From Aliikangiella sp. G2MR2-5 (lineage in GTDB: Bacteria > Pseudomonadota > Gammaproteobacteria > Enterobacterales > Kangiellaceae), in assembly GCF_015687155.1 (NCBI RefSeq), contig NZ_JADPQF010000007.1:124001-188000 (forward strand): a stretch of 64,000 nt of DNA, given 5' to 3'. The notes below the pieces were generated by a model. That model made no database searches and was not told the origin of the DNA. It saw only the letters and a list, made by a program, of their open reading frames with translations. Position numbers and translations under genes: made by a program. Numbering within the stretch: position 1 is the stretch's first letter; every line of letters begins with the position of its first letter. Positions 45,473 to 55,171 of the stretch are shown one piece after another.

Positions 45473-45901
45473 ATGAAAATTAATATGTTTTTAATAGCCT
45501 CTTTAATGGTCGCGTCATCAGGCTGCTCTCAACAGAAGTCTCCTAGCGAGGTGTACGATGAATATAACTCAAAAGTAATCGAAGGTATTGGATACCAGGA
45601 AGATCTGGCCTATTTCACTCAAAGAAAGCAACGTGAAGCTGAAGCCAAACTGCAGCAATATATGAAGCAAATGAAGAAATCGCGGGAGCAAGTGATTGCG
45701 ACCTATTTGGAGTTCTCCAGGGAAGCCGCTAAATGCAAAAAAATCGATCTCGTCAGTGAAACGCTAGAAAATGACACAGCCATACTGGAGTATTCGCAAC
45801 AGGATATTTGCGGCAATGCTTCGACAGGTCCGGAAAAGCAAATTGTCCACATGAAGATGGAGCAGCGTTGGAAAATCGATAGCATTGAAATTAATCTTTA
45901 G
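45473..45901 (+). CDS. small lipoprotein with coiled-coil segment
   Basis: This 142-residue lipoprotein has a lipobox (ASSGC) with lipidated Cys18. A Lys/Gln/Glu-rich helical segment around residues 45-75 (QREAEAKLQQYMKQMKK) is followed by a small beta domain with two cysteines (CKK and ICGN) that could form a disulfide. The layout resembles small periplasmic lipoproteins with a DUF4878-like tail, but I cannot assign a family. AAGGAGC lies before the ATG. It follows the esterase gene by 51 bases on the same strand and may be co-transcribed with it. Confidence 0.75.
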   Translation: MKINMFLIASLMVASSGCSQQKSPSEVYDEYNSKVIEGIGYQEDLAYFTQRKQREAEAKLQQYMKQMKKSREQVIATYLEFSREAAKCKKIDLVSETLENDTAILEYSQQDICGNASTGPEKQIVHMKMEQRWKIDSIEINL

Positions 45902-46700
45902 CGCCTAAAATGGGAGCGACAATCACGGAAAGCTCTCAATCAATGGTAAACCTGCAATCGATCGCACAAAGTCACCGGTTGTCAAATGCTGATAGTAATA
46001 ACCACCTCAAATCTCAAAGTTGGTCTCATGTTTTGTGGTGTGTTGATCCAAAGCCACATCCGGCGGATATTTCTCTTTTGATGCTGAAAGGGGCTCTCTG
46101 GATAAATTGGTAGTGCATGGTCACAGTTGTCTTTCTTTAGCGGATAAAGCAGTTGTAAAGACTAGACTATTGATGCGTATCCCATTTTGGCTCGTACGGC
46201 ATATAAATGCTTGCTACTGATGAATGTCACGGCCAGGCGTTCAGTCGCCAATGTGCTAACGTCAGTTGAAGACTAATAGGCCTGCAAGCGTTGGCGATGT
46301 TTTTCGCGCAACTTGTCATGGAACTCCCCCGGGAACTGTTTATTTAACTCAATGAAGATTTAAAAAAGCAAAATAGACAGATATGCGAAAATTTCAGAAG
46401 TTGTTGATAGCAAACAGTCGAATATCGATGAGTTCCAGATTACCCTGCTCGGTCATCCAATTATTGCTTCAAACATGCTAGCTGCGCTTTAGCTTTTAAC
46501 GATTGAGTCATGTTTCATCAGACGCATTTGTTTGGCGGAGTTGGCTCATCTGTTAGCTGATTTATCATAAAGCTGATTTGTCATTGATTTGGAATAACTT
46601 TTAATGGGTCGTAAAAATTCTTCCCTTGTTTAAAGCTTTTTCAAACAGCCCCTCAAATCCGTATTCTCGACCAGCCCCACAAATATGTGAACCTGGCTTC
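45902..46700. other. 800-bp gene-free stretch, possible decayed transposase
   Basis: No intact gene is supported here. The plus strand near 46290-46500 translates, with several stops and one frame change, into fragments that faintly resemble the end of IS110/IS1111-type transposases (LNEDLKKQNRQI, then LLGHPIIASNMLAAL). If this is right, the stretch is an insertion-sequence relic. The likeness is weak and rests on reading by eye. Confidence 0.25.
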
Positions 46701-48257
46701 CTAAGCTTTCGTAGTATTCGCCAGGTCTCTCGTTTTGAGGAGCCCTCTGAGCTCTGCCACCCGGTATCGACTCACCGGAATGGTTTCGTTATTGCTCATT
46801 TGCAACCAGTACTTACTTCCTTCCGCCGACTTCAAACTCACAACCGCACCTAGATTAACAGCATAGGATTTATGAATCCGGATAAAGTTTCGTGGTTCGG
46901 TTTTCATAATTGTGCCCAGTCCATCCTGATGAAGTACGGACTGGCCATCGAGCAACAAAACGGCAGTAAAGTTACCTTCCCCTTTTAATGCATAGCAATC
47001 AGAAACCGGGATCTTCTTCTCTTCACCCCCCGATCGAATGATGAAGTGGCTCGCGCCTTCCTGTTCTGCCGGTACCTGATTTTTGCTTTGCTCGCGATTC
47101 TCAGCTTGCCTGTTGCCGTTAAATGGCAAAGTACCACTATAAGCCGAGGTATCAACATAAGTCCAAACCCAGGCACCACCGATTAAAATTAGAGAAGCGA
47201 TAAACTGGAAGCTATCGAGGAAAAGACCGGTGGATAGTTTCTGTGAGGTTATACAGGCTAACCAGAAGATCGGTAATGTTGAAAAGTAACTGATTCGTTT
47301 TTTAATTAATAAAACAACGAAAACCAATGTGGGCGCCAGGGTTAACAAAGTAAAATCCTGCGCCAGTCTCTGGTCGCCACTATTCATAGGGATAAAGTAA
47401 CTGGCAATAACCACCCCAATTCCCAGTGCCAGTATTATTTTTGAGAAGCGCGAATCATTCAGGCGATAACAGGTATATATTAAGGCGAATCCGGCTCCAA
47501 GGTTACCAAACCAAGCAAGCAGACCACGCAGCTCATGGTAGTGGTAAGGATAGTTAATAACTGCACGGGATACTTCCGACATCAGAGTAATAACGATACA
47601 GAATCCAAACAGTCCCAGCCCAGTATGCAGCGAATTGCCGGCACTGCGGCCGATACGAAAGCTTTGCAAACTCAGTGCGATGAGACCACTTAAAATCAGC
47701 AGCGGTACCGCATAGTAGCGCAGGTCACGTTGTCCATCCTGACGATAGGGAGCCACCCAGACAAAATGCAGGACCGAATCATCACGCACCAGTAAGTGCC
47801 GGGTTGAAATATGAAGTTCAATTTGATGCGCTCCGGGGCTCAGTAGTCTGGAAGGAACAAATGAGGAGAAATCAATAGGGCCAGCCGTTTCTTCCTCAAT
47901 GCTGTTGCCTACCTCGCCTTTATTTCCAATCTTCTCGCCATCCCAAAAGATTTCAGCAGAAAAAGGCCCTCCCACCATCAAACTAATCGGACTCTTCCAT
48001 TTTTCAGAGTCATCGATCTGAAGATTAAACCGAACCCGTTGTACCTTTTCGTGGGTCCCAATCTGGAAACGATTGCCGTCTACCCAGGCTCCTTCATCAT
48101 TTTGAACTTCAAGCTCATAGCCTGACCAATAGATGGTTTCCAACACGGTTGTACGGTGAGTAATAAACATACCGACAACATAAGCTGTTGTTATTAAAAG
48201 GGCAAATTGCCAAACGCTCATTGCGCTTTTGGTCATTTTATCCGAGCTGCTCATCAA
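46701..48257 (-). CDS. membrane-bound LytTR-family regulator
   Basis: This is a 518-residue protein. Following one N-terminal membrane helix there is an extracytoplasmic beta domain (about 45-180), then seven or so membrane helices (about 180-375), and a C-terminal LytTR DNA-binding domain (about 405-510) with the hallmark FIRIHKSYAVNLGAV and IPVSRYRVAEL. There is no receiver domain, so it is a one-component regulator that couples an envelope signal to transcription. It diverges from the serine-hydrolase gene and is the obvious candidate to control it. LytTR sites are short direct repeats, which I could not identify with confidence between the genes. Confidence 0.87.
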   Translation of the reverse strand: MMSSSDKMTKSAMSVWQFALLITTAYVVGMFITHRTTVLETIYWSGYELEVQNDEGAWVDGNRFQIGTHEKVQRVRFNLQIDDSEKWKSPISLMVGGPFSAEIFWDGEKIGNKGEVGNSIEEETAGPIDFSSFVPSRLLSPGAHQIELHISTRHLLVRDDSVLHFVWVAPYRQDGQRDLRYYAVPLLILSGLIALSLQSFRIGRSAGNSLHTGLGLFGFCIVITLMSEVSRAVINYPYHYHELRGLLAWFGNLGAGFALIYTCYRLNDSRFSKIILALGIGVVIASYFIPMNSGDQRLAQDFTLLTLAPTLVFVVLLIKKRISYFSTLPIFWLACITSQKLSTGLFLDSFQFIASLILIGGAWVWTYVDTSAYSGTLPFNGNRQAENREQSKNQVPAEQEGASHFIIRSGGEEKKIPVSDCYALKGEGNFTAVLLLDGQSVLHQDGLGTIMKTEPRNFIRIHKSYAVNLGAVVSLKSAEGSKYWLQMSNNETIPVSRYRVAELRGLLKTRDLANTTKA

Positions 48258-48467
48258 TATCCCGAGTCATTTGTCACTTTATGGTTGTTCGAAGCCATGT
48301 ATTCGACGTACTTATTAAAAGGAACAAGGTTGTAGGTGCAATATAAATTTATCAGGTCGAGATGTAAATTGAGATTGGATGCGAAATTAGAATCCTGGCT
48401 CACCCCTGCATCTGGCACTGAACTTAACAATCAGCTTTTAGGCAAAAATAAAATGAGGAGACTATTT

Positions 48468-49790
48468 GTGAATTGGAAGAAGGTTTTAAAATGGTTAGCA
48501 GCACCGCTCGCGGTTATCGCTATTTATGTCGGGGCGATTGGATATTGGGTTTGGCAATGGGAAAAGCCGCACCTTCCTCTACCAACCCGGCATCTGGCCC
48601 ATCAGGATTTAGCCAATTTACCAAGGTCTGATGACAAGCAAACTCATCAATCGCAATCGGACGCAACTAGTATGGTCCATAGTGTTGCTCATAAAGCCCA
48701 GCAAAATATGCTTGATCTAGCGGAAGAATTACAATCGGTCTCCATGTCAGGCGCCATGGCCGTCGATGGCGAACTCGTATGGGCAGGTACCGTTGGACTT
48801 GCCAGAGTTGAGACAGAACAGGCAGCCAGCCTTAACACCCAGTACCGGGTAGGTAGCGTTTCGAAGTCCATCACGGCGGTAACATTAATGCGTATGGTGG
48901 AACAGGGGATGATTGATCTTGATGCACCAATCCATAATTATTTGCCCGATTATCCGCGCTATTCAACAGAAATGACCGCCAGGCAGCTGGTCAGTCACAT
49001 GGCCGGAGTTCGTCACTATGCATTCGACATTACCCGATTTCCACCAACCGATGGTCTGTCCAATGTTGCTTACGCCGATGCAAATGAAGCGCTGGTTCAG
49101 TTTAAGGAGGATGCACTCCTGTTTAACCCGGGTCAGGGATTTTCTTATTCAACCCACGGCTATACTCTGTTAAGTGCCGTAATGCAGGCTGCCGCTGATA
49201 AACCTTTTGAGGATTTAATCACTGAGCTGGTTACCGAGCCACTGGGACTTACCCGGACCCAGGCTGAACATCTCTTAAAAAATACGGATAATCTTGCCGA
49301 TTTTTATAACTCCGATGATGGTTTGTATGGCATTACACCCGAACAGAACCTGTCGAATAAAGTGGCGGGAGGAGGCCTGGTTTCCACTCCCACGGATTTG
49401 GTTAAGCTGGGCGCCGCCCTGTTAAATGGAGAACTGTTAAAACCGAATAGTTTTAATCAGATGGTTGAAGTTCAACCCATGTTTGACGGCAGTGAATCGA
49501 CTCATAACTACGCGCTGGGTTGGCGTCACTATAAAACAGGTCATATTATCGACAAGGAAAACAAAGTGGATGTGATTCACCATGGCGGTGTCTCTGTAGG
49601 CGCGAATGCATTTTTGATGCTGGTGCCTGAATATAATATTTCGATTGCGATTCTTACCAACGGTAATGGTGAAAAAAGCCGGGGGGAGATTCAGATGCTG
49701 GCTTATCGTTTGGCGGGATTGGTAGTTAAGCAGCGATTGAATTCAGAAGAAGACAACAGGCTTGTGACTAACACTGTCGACCGTCATTAA
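48468..49790 (+). CDS. membrane-anchored serine hydrolase, beta-lactamase/CubicO type
   Basis: This is a 440-residue protein with an N-terminal membrane anchor (about residues 8-28) and a class C beta-lactamase/CubicO-type domain. The SxxK motif is S130-V-S-K133 (VGSVSKS), the Tyr motif is YSTHGY, and the late HHGGVS replaces the KTG triad, as in many esterase or D-aminopeptidase members. I chose the GTG at 48468 because AGGAGA lies six bases upstream; the open frame extends to 48336. It probably faces the periplasm. It diverges from the LytTR membrane regulator. Whether it acts on peptidoglycan, esters or peptides cannot be told. Confidence 0.85.
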   Translation: MNWKKVLKWLAAPLAVIAIYVGAIGYWVWQWEKPHLPLPTRHLAHQDLANLPRSDDKQTHQSQSDATSMVHSVAHKAQQNMLDLAEELQSVSMSGAMAVDGELVWAGTVGLARVETEQAASLNTQYRVGSVSKSITAVTLMRMVEQGMIDLDAPIHNYLPDYPRYSTEMTARQLVSHMAGVRHYAFDITRFPPTDGLSNVAYADANEALVQFKEDALLFNPGQGFSYSTHGYTLLSAVMQAAADKPFEDLITELVTEPLGLTRTQAEHLLKNTDNLADFYNSDDGLYGITPEQNLSNKVAGGGLVSTPTDLVKLGAALLNGELLKPNSFNQMVEVQPMFDGSESTHNYALGWRHYKTGHIIDKENKVDVIHHGGVSVGANAFLMLVPEYNISIAILTNGNGEKSRGEIQMLAYRLAGLVVKQRLNSEEDNRLVTNTVDRH

Positions 49791-49798
49791 AAACTAAA

Positions 49799-49825
49799 AA
49801 GGGCTGTGGGGTAAGCACAGCCCTT
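49799..49825 (+). terminator. terminator hairpin of the serine-hydrolase gene
   Basis: AAGGGCTGTG and CACAGCCCTT pair perfectly over 10 bases around a seven-base loop, eight bases after the stop. The T-run that follows is poor (TGATTGCT), so it may be a weak terminator or an mRNA-end stabiliser. Confidence 0.65.
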
Positions 49826-49929
49826 GATTGCTATTGAACCCGTAAAACAAAATCTCCGCTCCCTATATACATTTGAGACGACTTTTCTCATAATGCTCAC
49901 CTATTCCTGCGGTTGTTGGCTGAAGTTCT

Positions 49930-50652
49930 ATGCTTGGATTGTTAAGAGTTATATTTGTTTTCCCTGTCTTTATTGTTATTTGTATTATCGGCATGCTAAC
50001 TTCACTGGTCCGACCATTTCACCGAAACAATACCTATCTTGTCGCTCAGCTCCTGTCAAAGCTAGCGCGGTTAGTGGGCATCAAAATTATCAATAGAGTC
50101 CCCAAGCATTTAACAGACTCCCCTAAAGTCATTATTGCTAATCATCAAAGTAATTATGATGTGATCACGATTTCAGGCGGGGTAACCCCCGGGGTGGTTA
50201 GTGTTGGCAAGAAAAGTCTTAAATGGATCCCGTTATTCGGGCAGTTGTATTGGCTTAGCGGCAATATTTTCATTGATCGTAGCAATAAGTCGCGCGCTAA
50301 ACAGACGATGATTGATTTGTTAACGCATATGAAGCAAAGAAACTTGTCTATCTGGATGTTTCCGGAAGGAACGAGAAGCAAAGGCCGAGGTTTATTGCCT
50401 TTTAAAATGGGGGCATTTCATATTGCTTTGCAAGCGAAAGTGCCACTGCTTCCAATCGTTTTAAGTAACATTAATAATTTCTCGCTCAATCGTTGGGATA
50501 ATGGCTACGCCATAATAGATTACCTTGAACCTATTGAAACAGAGAGTTTTAGCGAAACACAGGTTAAAGAATTAGCTAAGATTGCTCACGCCAGGATGTT
50601 GGAAAAGATTAAGGCGTTAGACGCTGAGGTTGCGGAGCTTAATCGTAAGTAA
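49930..50652 (+). CDS. plsC: 1-acyl-sn-glycerol-3-phosphate acyltransferase
   Basis: This 240-residue membrane-associated acyltransferase transfers an acyl chain to the sn-2 position of lysophosphatidic acid to make phosphatidic acid. It has the catalytic HX4D motif at His72-Asp77 (NHQSNYD) and FPEGTR at residues 144-149, preceded by an N-terminal membrane segment. Length and motifs are normal for PlsC. The last 75 codons and 79 bases of downstream sequence are duplicated 3.4 kb further on, next to the accessory region. The gene itself is intact. Confidence 0.92.
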   Translation: MLGLLRVIFVFPVFIVICIIGMLTSLVRPFHRNNTYLVAQLLSKLARLVGIKIINRVPKHLTDSPKVIIANHQSNYDVITISGGVTPGVVSVGKKSLKWIPLFGQLYWLSGNIFIDRSNKSRAKQTMIDLLTHMKQRNLSIWMFPEGTRSKGRGLLPFKMGAFHIALQAKVPLLPIVLSNINNFSLNRWDNGYAIIDYLEPIETESFSETQVKELAKIAHARMLEKIKALDAEVAELNRK

Positions 50653-50730
50653 CTTACGCTGGCCGCCCAATAGCTTCAATTGTTGGGATATAACCCAAGC
50701 TACCGAGGTGTTTATTATAAAATTGACATG
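50420..50730. repeat. 311-bp duplicated segment, copy 1 (inside plsC 3' end)
   Basis: This segment covers the last 233 bases of plsC and 78 bases downstream. It recurs in direct orientation at 53779-54089 with 10 differences by my count (about 97% identity). The downstream part contains a TTGGGATATAACCCAA near-palindrome. Confidence 0.95.
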
Positions 50731-50906
50731 GCCTCTTTTTGCTTTGTTCTACCCCGACTGATTATAAAATATCAAACGCTCAGAATCCTTTGACCCGCTG
50801 GTCCTTTTGATCCCGAGCAATTATCACGATATTCACGTAAATATCAAATTCGTTGACTCCGTTGATTTTCATTTTGTTATCTTGATTTGATTTCAACTAT
50901 AAGTTG

Positions 50907-52502
50907 CTATAGCTCTAGCGCTTTATTGATACGATCAAGGCGAGTTTCTTTTTGTGCCTGATCGAATGTTTTGTCGTCTAACAGTCGCTGCTTAGCCAGC
51001 GTATAAAAATGGCGTTTATTTTTATAGTCTTTAATTCGATTATAAATAACCCCTGCCAGATAAGGCCCCCAATAGTCGTCGGGGAATAATTCGGTTGCGA
51101 CTTTAACAATCTGCAACCCCTTCTCTTCTTGCTTTTCCGCCCAAACAAAATCCTGTGCCAGATCACCGAGGAGTTTTGTATTAATCGACGGGTTTTCACC
51201 TTTAAGATTCTCAATTACCATATTACGCAAAGCATCAATTCCTCCCACTTCAAACTCCCTTCTCAAGTCGTGCTTTGCCGGAGGTCTGGGCAAAGCGGCT
51301 TTGAACTCAAGCTTGGCAAAGTCCTGTTCAAATCCAAAAAACTGAGGCTGTTCCCGGATTGCTTTCAAAGCATGTCGATCCTGAGACAAAGTAGATTTAA
51401 AGAACGCGAGCCCGTAGTTAAGCAACAAACGTTGTTCAACATTGTGCGCGGATGCTTTTCCGGGCGCCACCTTGTTTCTAACGCCATCTCCCATATCGTC
51501 ATGTTCAGAATCGGCCAGAATTATCCGATACACGTCTGCATATTTTGCCTGCTCATAGAACGCCCAGGTGGTTTTATCCGGTGTTGAAATATACCAGTCG
51601 GGTTCAGCTTTCAAACTCTGGAATCTTAAATAAGGTACTCTTGCTCTTGCAGGATCATACAAAGAATTCTTCGACAACAAAGGATAACCGGTGCTTTCTC
51701 TGGTCCAGCCTTCGCTTCCTTCTACGCTAACGACGCCACGCACATTATCGGACTGCATTTGTAACAAGGCCCCAACACTTCCACCTGAATGATACCCCCA
51801 TACGCCGATGTTATTCCATTGCACAAAAGGCTTTTGCGCGAGGTAGTTAATGGCTAGTTTTAAATCCGCCAACCGCCACAAAAGGTCCTTTTCGTTTGCA
51901 TATCCTGCAATGCCGGTGCTCGCCGAATCATTGATATAAGCAACGACGTATCCGTGACTTGCCAGAAACTCAGCGGTTGGCGCGACAAAGAAGTTAGCGT
52001 AAAAACCACCGGGTATCACAATTAAGGGAAACCGTTGATTAATGGGTTGAGCATTTTTTTTTGCGACCACTGGAGAGCTCAATAGATTCGCCAGGTCTTC
52101 TTCTTTTGCTCCTTGCTGAAGCGGATAGCCGTTAAAGTTTTCGATCGCTTTTTGCCGGTCAATGTCGGTGATTTCGTCAGTTCCTTTTCCTGGAGCGTAA
52201 GAGTATACGTAATTGCGCAAGGTTTGTTCACTTCCTGTTCCGTCTTTTGACGGGTACCAATAACTCACTGGAACGGTGCGATAGTGCTTTTGTTCAATCT
52301 GGTTTCCTTGATAATCAAAACGAGGCGCGGCAGTCGCTGAGAAATCGTTTATTGTCGCCCGCTTGTAACCGACAGAAAAGTCTCCTTTTTTTAGTTGCGG
52401 ATCCAGAAATTGAAACGCCTGAGTTGCGCCATCTGGACAGAAAACCGCTAGACCAATGTAAATGAGTACAATATTCAATAAGCTTAAGACATGACGTCGC
52501 AT
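50907..52502 (-). CDS. secreted alpha/beta hydrolase, PAF-acetylhydrolase-like
   Basis: This is a 531-residue protein with a signal peptide (residues 1-29) and an alpha/beta-hydrolase domain. The oxyanion region is IVIPGGFYANFF at about 161-172, and the nucleophile elbow is GYHSGGS with Ser239. The acid and base probably lie in the ILADSEHDDMGD region. Proteins of this shape are related to dienelactone hydrolases and platelet-activating-factor acetylhydrolases. The last 120 residues are helical, TPR-like. It lies between the two plsC-end copies and so may belong to an inserted block. The stop is about 250 bases from plsC, with which it is convergent. Confidence 0.8.
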   Translation of the reverse strand: MRRHVLSLLNIVLIYIGLAVFCPDGATQAFQFLDPQLKKGDFSVGYKRATINDFSATAAPRFDYQGNQIEQKHYRTVPVSYWYPSKDGTGSEQTLRNYVYSYAPGKGTDEITDIDRQKAIENFNGYPLQQGAKEEDLANLLSSPVVAKKNAQPINQRFPLIVIPGGFYANFFVAPTAEFLASHGYVVAYINDSASTGIAGYANEKDLLWRLADLKLAINYLAQKPFVQWNNIGVWGYHSGGSVGALLQMQSDNVRGVVSVEGSEGWTRESTGYPLLSKNSLYDPARARVPYLRFQSLKAEPDWYISTPDKTTWAFYEQAKYADVYRIILADSEHDDMGDGVRNKVAPGKASAHNVEQRLLLNYGLAFFKSTLSQDRHALKAIREQPQFFGFEQDFAKLEFKAALPRPPAKHDLRREFEVGGIDALRNMVIENLKGENPSINTKLLGDLAQDFVWAEKQEEKGLQIVKVATELFPDDYWGPYLAGVIYNRIKDYKNKRHFYTLAKQRLLDDKTFDQAQKETRLDRINKALEL

Positions 52503-52636
52503 TGATTTCCCCTGATTGCTAATTTAAACGCCTCCCGTCTTGTAACACAATTTGAGGAGAAGTTGGAATCAAAAACGGCCAAACCGAAATATAAATGCGT
52601 TAAATTGGGGTAGGTTCAATTTGCCCCCCTATATCC

Positions 52637-53563
52637 CTAAGGTTCGTCCGTAAAATAAGTGTCAATTAATTCGCTTAGAGCCAACCAATAAATGTCATCA
52701 TTTCCGTTTCTATTACTCATAAAGAAAAGATACTTACCGTCGGCTGATATAGAAGGAAAGCTATCATTAAATTTCGAATTGACAGCTGGGCCCATATTAA
52801 CCGCCTTTTTCCACCCTCCATGGTTGTCTCGAAAACTGATATAAAGATCTCCACTTCCTAAACTATCACTTCGACCGATAGACCAAAAAATTAAATATGA
52901 ATCGTCTGGAGATATTGTCGCCCGCGCTTCTACAAACTTTGAGTTTATAGAACTACCCAGATTAACAGGAGATAGAAATTGTCCATCAACAACATCGGAA
53001 TAGTAAATATCAAACTTTCCTTTTGTGTCATCTCTGATTGAAGTGAAATAGAGCTGCTGATTCAATGACATCGCTGGATTAGCTGCAAAATAGTTATTTA
53101 CCGCGTCAGATACTGGCTTTGGAGAAAGCCAGCCGCTGGCGTCTTTTTTTACATACCATATATTGGGTAATCGATTTTTGTCTGTTTCAACCGGATAGTC
53201 AGAGTGAAAAAATAAATAATTTCCGTCACTAGAAAAACTTGGGTCGCTACTGCTATAGCCTTTGAATGAAAAGCTTGCAATTTCAGGGGGTGTCCATCGG
53301 TTTTCGATTAATTTCGATGTCATAATAACCCATTGCCTATCAAGCTCTTCCAGTCTTCTAGACCAGTAGATTGATTTTCCATCGGGTGCCACGGCAATCG
53401 AGCCATGCTCAGCTTCTTGAGTCGATACGATTCCTGGTGCAAATAGTTCAGGGCTATTTCCTGGAAGACTCATCTTCAAATACCCATCGGCATAGCAAGG
53501 AAATGCAGCCAGAAGCAAAGCCAAATTTCGCAAGTTCAAATTTAAACGAGCTAATGTTTTCAT
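52637..53563 (-). CDS. secreted PD40/TolB-like beta-propeller protein
   Basis: This 308-residue protein has a signal peptide ending near CYADG. About four WD40-like PD40 repeats follow, each of the form PSFSSDGNYLFFHSD, TISPDDSYLIFWS and PSISADGKYLFFMSNRNGNDDIY. These make a TolB-like beta-propeller, a fold that usually binds proteins or peptides. It is transcribed ahead of the hydrolase gene, 134 bases apart, so the two may be one unit. Both are bracketed by the plsC-end duplication. Function is unknown. Confidence 0.8.
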   Translation of the reverse strand: MKTLARLNLNLRNLALLLAAFPCYADGYLKMSLPGNSPELFAPGIVSTQEAEHGSIAVAPDGKSIYWSRRLEELDRQWVIMTSKLIENRWTPPEIASFSFKGYSSSDPSFSSDGNYLFFHSDYPVETDKNRLPNIWYVKKDASGWLSPKPVSDAVNNYFAANPAMSLNQQLYFTSIRDDTKGKFDIYYSDVVDGQFLSPVNLGSSINSKFVEARATISPDDSYLIFWSIGRSDSLGSGDLYISFRDNHGGWKKAVNMGPAVNSKFNDSFPSISADGKYLFFMSNRNGNDDIYWLALSELIDTYFTDEP

Positions 53564-53778
53564 TTTGAAACCAAATTAAAAAATTGAACTCAAGCATAGC
53601 AGCCTTTTCGACAAATCTAAATATTGATAATGTTGAAAAATATTTAGCTTGATAGGCCGTATCAAAGGGCATTACACAGTAAGAGAAGTACTAATAAACT
53701 AAAAGGATATCCTGTAAATAAAAGATAAGGGGGCACCCATTTTTCTAAGCGAATCAATTAACTCTGACACCAATTTTT

Positions 53779-54011
53779 ATATTGCTTTGCAAGCGAAAGT
53801 GCCACTGCTTCCAATCGTTTTAAGTAACATTAATAATTTCTCGCTCAATCGTTGGGATAATGGCTACGCCATAATAGATTACCTTGAACCGATTGAAACA
53901 GAGAGTTTTAGCGAAACACAGGTTAAAGAATTAGCTAAAGTTGCTCACGCTAAGATGTTGGAAAAGATTAAGGAGTTAGACGCTGAAGTTGCCGAGCTTA
54001 ATCGTAAGTAA
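53779..54011 (+). pseudogene. plsC 3' fragment
   Basis: The 75 C-terminal codons of plsC are repeated here in frame to the normal stop, with three conservative changes (I to V, R to K, A to E) relative to the complete gene. The catalytic HX4D and FPEGTR motifs are absent, so the fragment cannot be an acyltransferase. There is no plausible start codon or ribosome-binding site. The preserved frame and conservative changes suggest that the copy came from a functional allele, perhaps of a related strain, instead of decaying in place. Confidence 0.85.
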
Positions 54012-54089
54012 CTTACGCTGGCCGCCCAATAGCTTCAATTGTTGGGTTATAACCCAAGCTACCGAGGTATTTATTATAAAATTGACATG
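53779..54089. repeat. 311-bp duplicated segment, copy 2 (plsC remnant)
   Basis: This is the direct-repeat partner of 50420-50730. In this copy the near-palindrome is perfect (TTGGGTTATAACCCAA, 54042-54057). The left boundary follows a CTCTGACACCAATTTTTA sequence, and the right end runs into a polypyrimidine tract (CCCCTTTTCTTTCTTTTC). Confidence 0.95.
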
Positions 54090-54117
54090 ACCCCTTTTCT
54101 TTCTTTTCTTTTCTCTT

Positions 54118-55089
54118 CTAACTTCTTTTACTAATCCCCATTGAAGAGGTGATAGAGTCGACACTTGCGAAAGGCACTTGCCCAAAGTCGACTCGAGAAG
54201 GCTGAAGAACAGAGACCAAACACTCCAGGCTCTTAACATCCTTAGCCAAAATGAGAGAATCAATTATTGCCCCATAGTGAGATTCCAATCTCGTATTATA
54301 TCTATAGATAGAGAGGAAAAAGTGACTAAAAAACAAGAGAACTAACGTTACACCAACTCTAATCAGATTTGTGGAAATCATGCCACTTTGACTCGAATAA
54401 TAATCCAATTTTCTTTTTAAAATCGCTTTCAGAATTTCATTATATTCCTTTAGTCTCGAAAAATTCGACTCAATACGTTTTTCATTAGCTTCAATATCTT
54501 CTTTGATCAACACCCAATAATTCAAAGCAGAAGAAAGATCTCGAAAGAATGATTTTTTGTACCTAAATTTCACGACTCCCCAGTTAGGAGGAAAGTTCTT
54601 TAGAACTTCATCGACATGTCTAGCAATATCTCCTTCAGCACTACCAATAAAAGAATCATACGCTTTCACATATTTTCTTTTAGCAGTAGGATTTTCATCA
54701 AGAAATTGCCTTAACTTTCTAGGATCTGTTTGCTTACTTGAAGGAATAATAACTTCAGAAGGCTCCTGAAGACTATTCAGAATGGTCATCATGAACATAT
54801 TTATATCGCTAAGAGCATTTGACGCTCTCGTATAGTCTTCAATAATGCTTTCTATTCTATTTTTCTGTCTATTTAATTCACTTATTTCAGATTTAACATT
54901 AATATCTCCGCTAGTAACTCTTGAAGCAAATATCACCAACATTATGGCTGTAATCACAAGAAAAACAATTGCAAACAGTGCAATCATTGACTTTCTTCTT
55001 GCAGTTTTCTCCCTTTTTATTAGTTCATTGCGTAATACTTCAATATCTTTATGCATCAAACTACCACTAACTTTTTGTTCATTATTCAT
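54118..55089 (-). CDS. two-helix membrane protein with periplasmic coiled coil
   Basis: This 323-residue protein has one membrane helix at about 35-57 and a second at about 240-260. The 180 residues between them are rich in charged helices (ISELNRQKNRIESIIEDY, ANEKRIESNFSRLKEYNEIL) and should lie in the periplasm as a coiled coil. A cytosolic tail of 60 residues follows. I recognise no family. It is the last gene of a minus-strand run behind a zinc-finger membrane protein (82-base gap) and a P-loop ATPase. It could be the membrane effector or sensor of that set; this is inferred from order only. Confidence 0.75.
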   Translation of the reverse strand: MNNEQKVSGSLMHKDIEVLRNELIKREKTARRKSMIALFAIVFLVITAIMLVIFASRVTSGDINVKSEISELNRQKNRIESIIEDYTRASNALSDINMFMMTILNSLQEPSEVIIPSSKQTDPRKLRQFLDENPTAKRKYVKAYDSFIGSAEGDIARHVDEVLKNFPPNWGVVKFRYKKSFFRDLSSALNYWVLIKEDIEANEKRIESNFSRLKEYNEILKAILKRKLDYYSSQSGMISTNLIRVGVTLVLLFFSHFFLSIYRYNTRLESHYGAIIDSLILAKDVKSLECLVSVLQPSRVDFGQVPFASVDSITSSMGISKRS

Positions 55090-55171
55090 ATATTTATATT
55101 ATAAAGTTCTATTGCAATTCACGAAGCTAAGTCTTTTGACTATAGTTAGATTTAATCTTATCTTCTAGAGC

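Noticed and set aside
45910-46113. A small plus-strand gene after the lipoprotein gene
   Set aside because: No Shine-Dalgarno, no recognisable protein features, and it lies in a stretch of broken frames.
53787-54011. A stand-alone 74-residue gene
   Set aside because: It is the duplicated C-terminal end of plsC, without catalytic motifs, start codon support or ribosome-binding site.
54088-54127. Polypyrimidine tract next to the plsC remnant as a promoter or origin
   Set aside because: It is compositional only, overlaps the end of a minus-strand gene and shows no iterated boxes.
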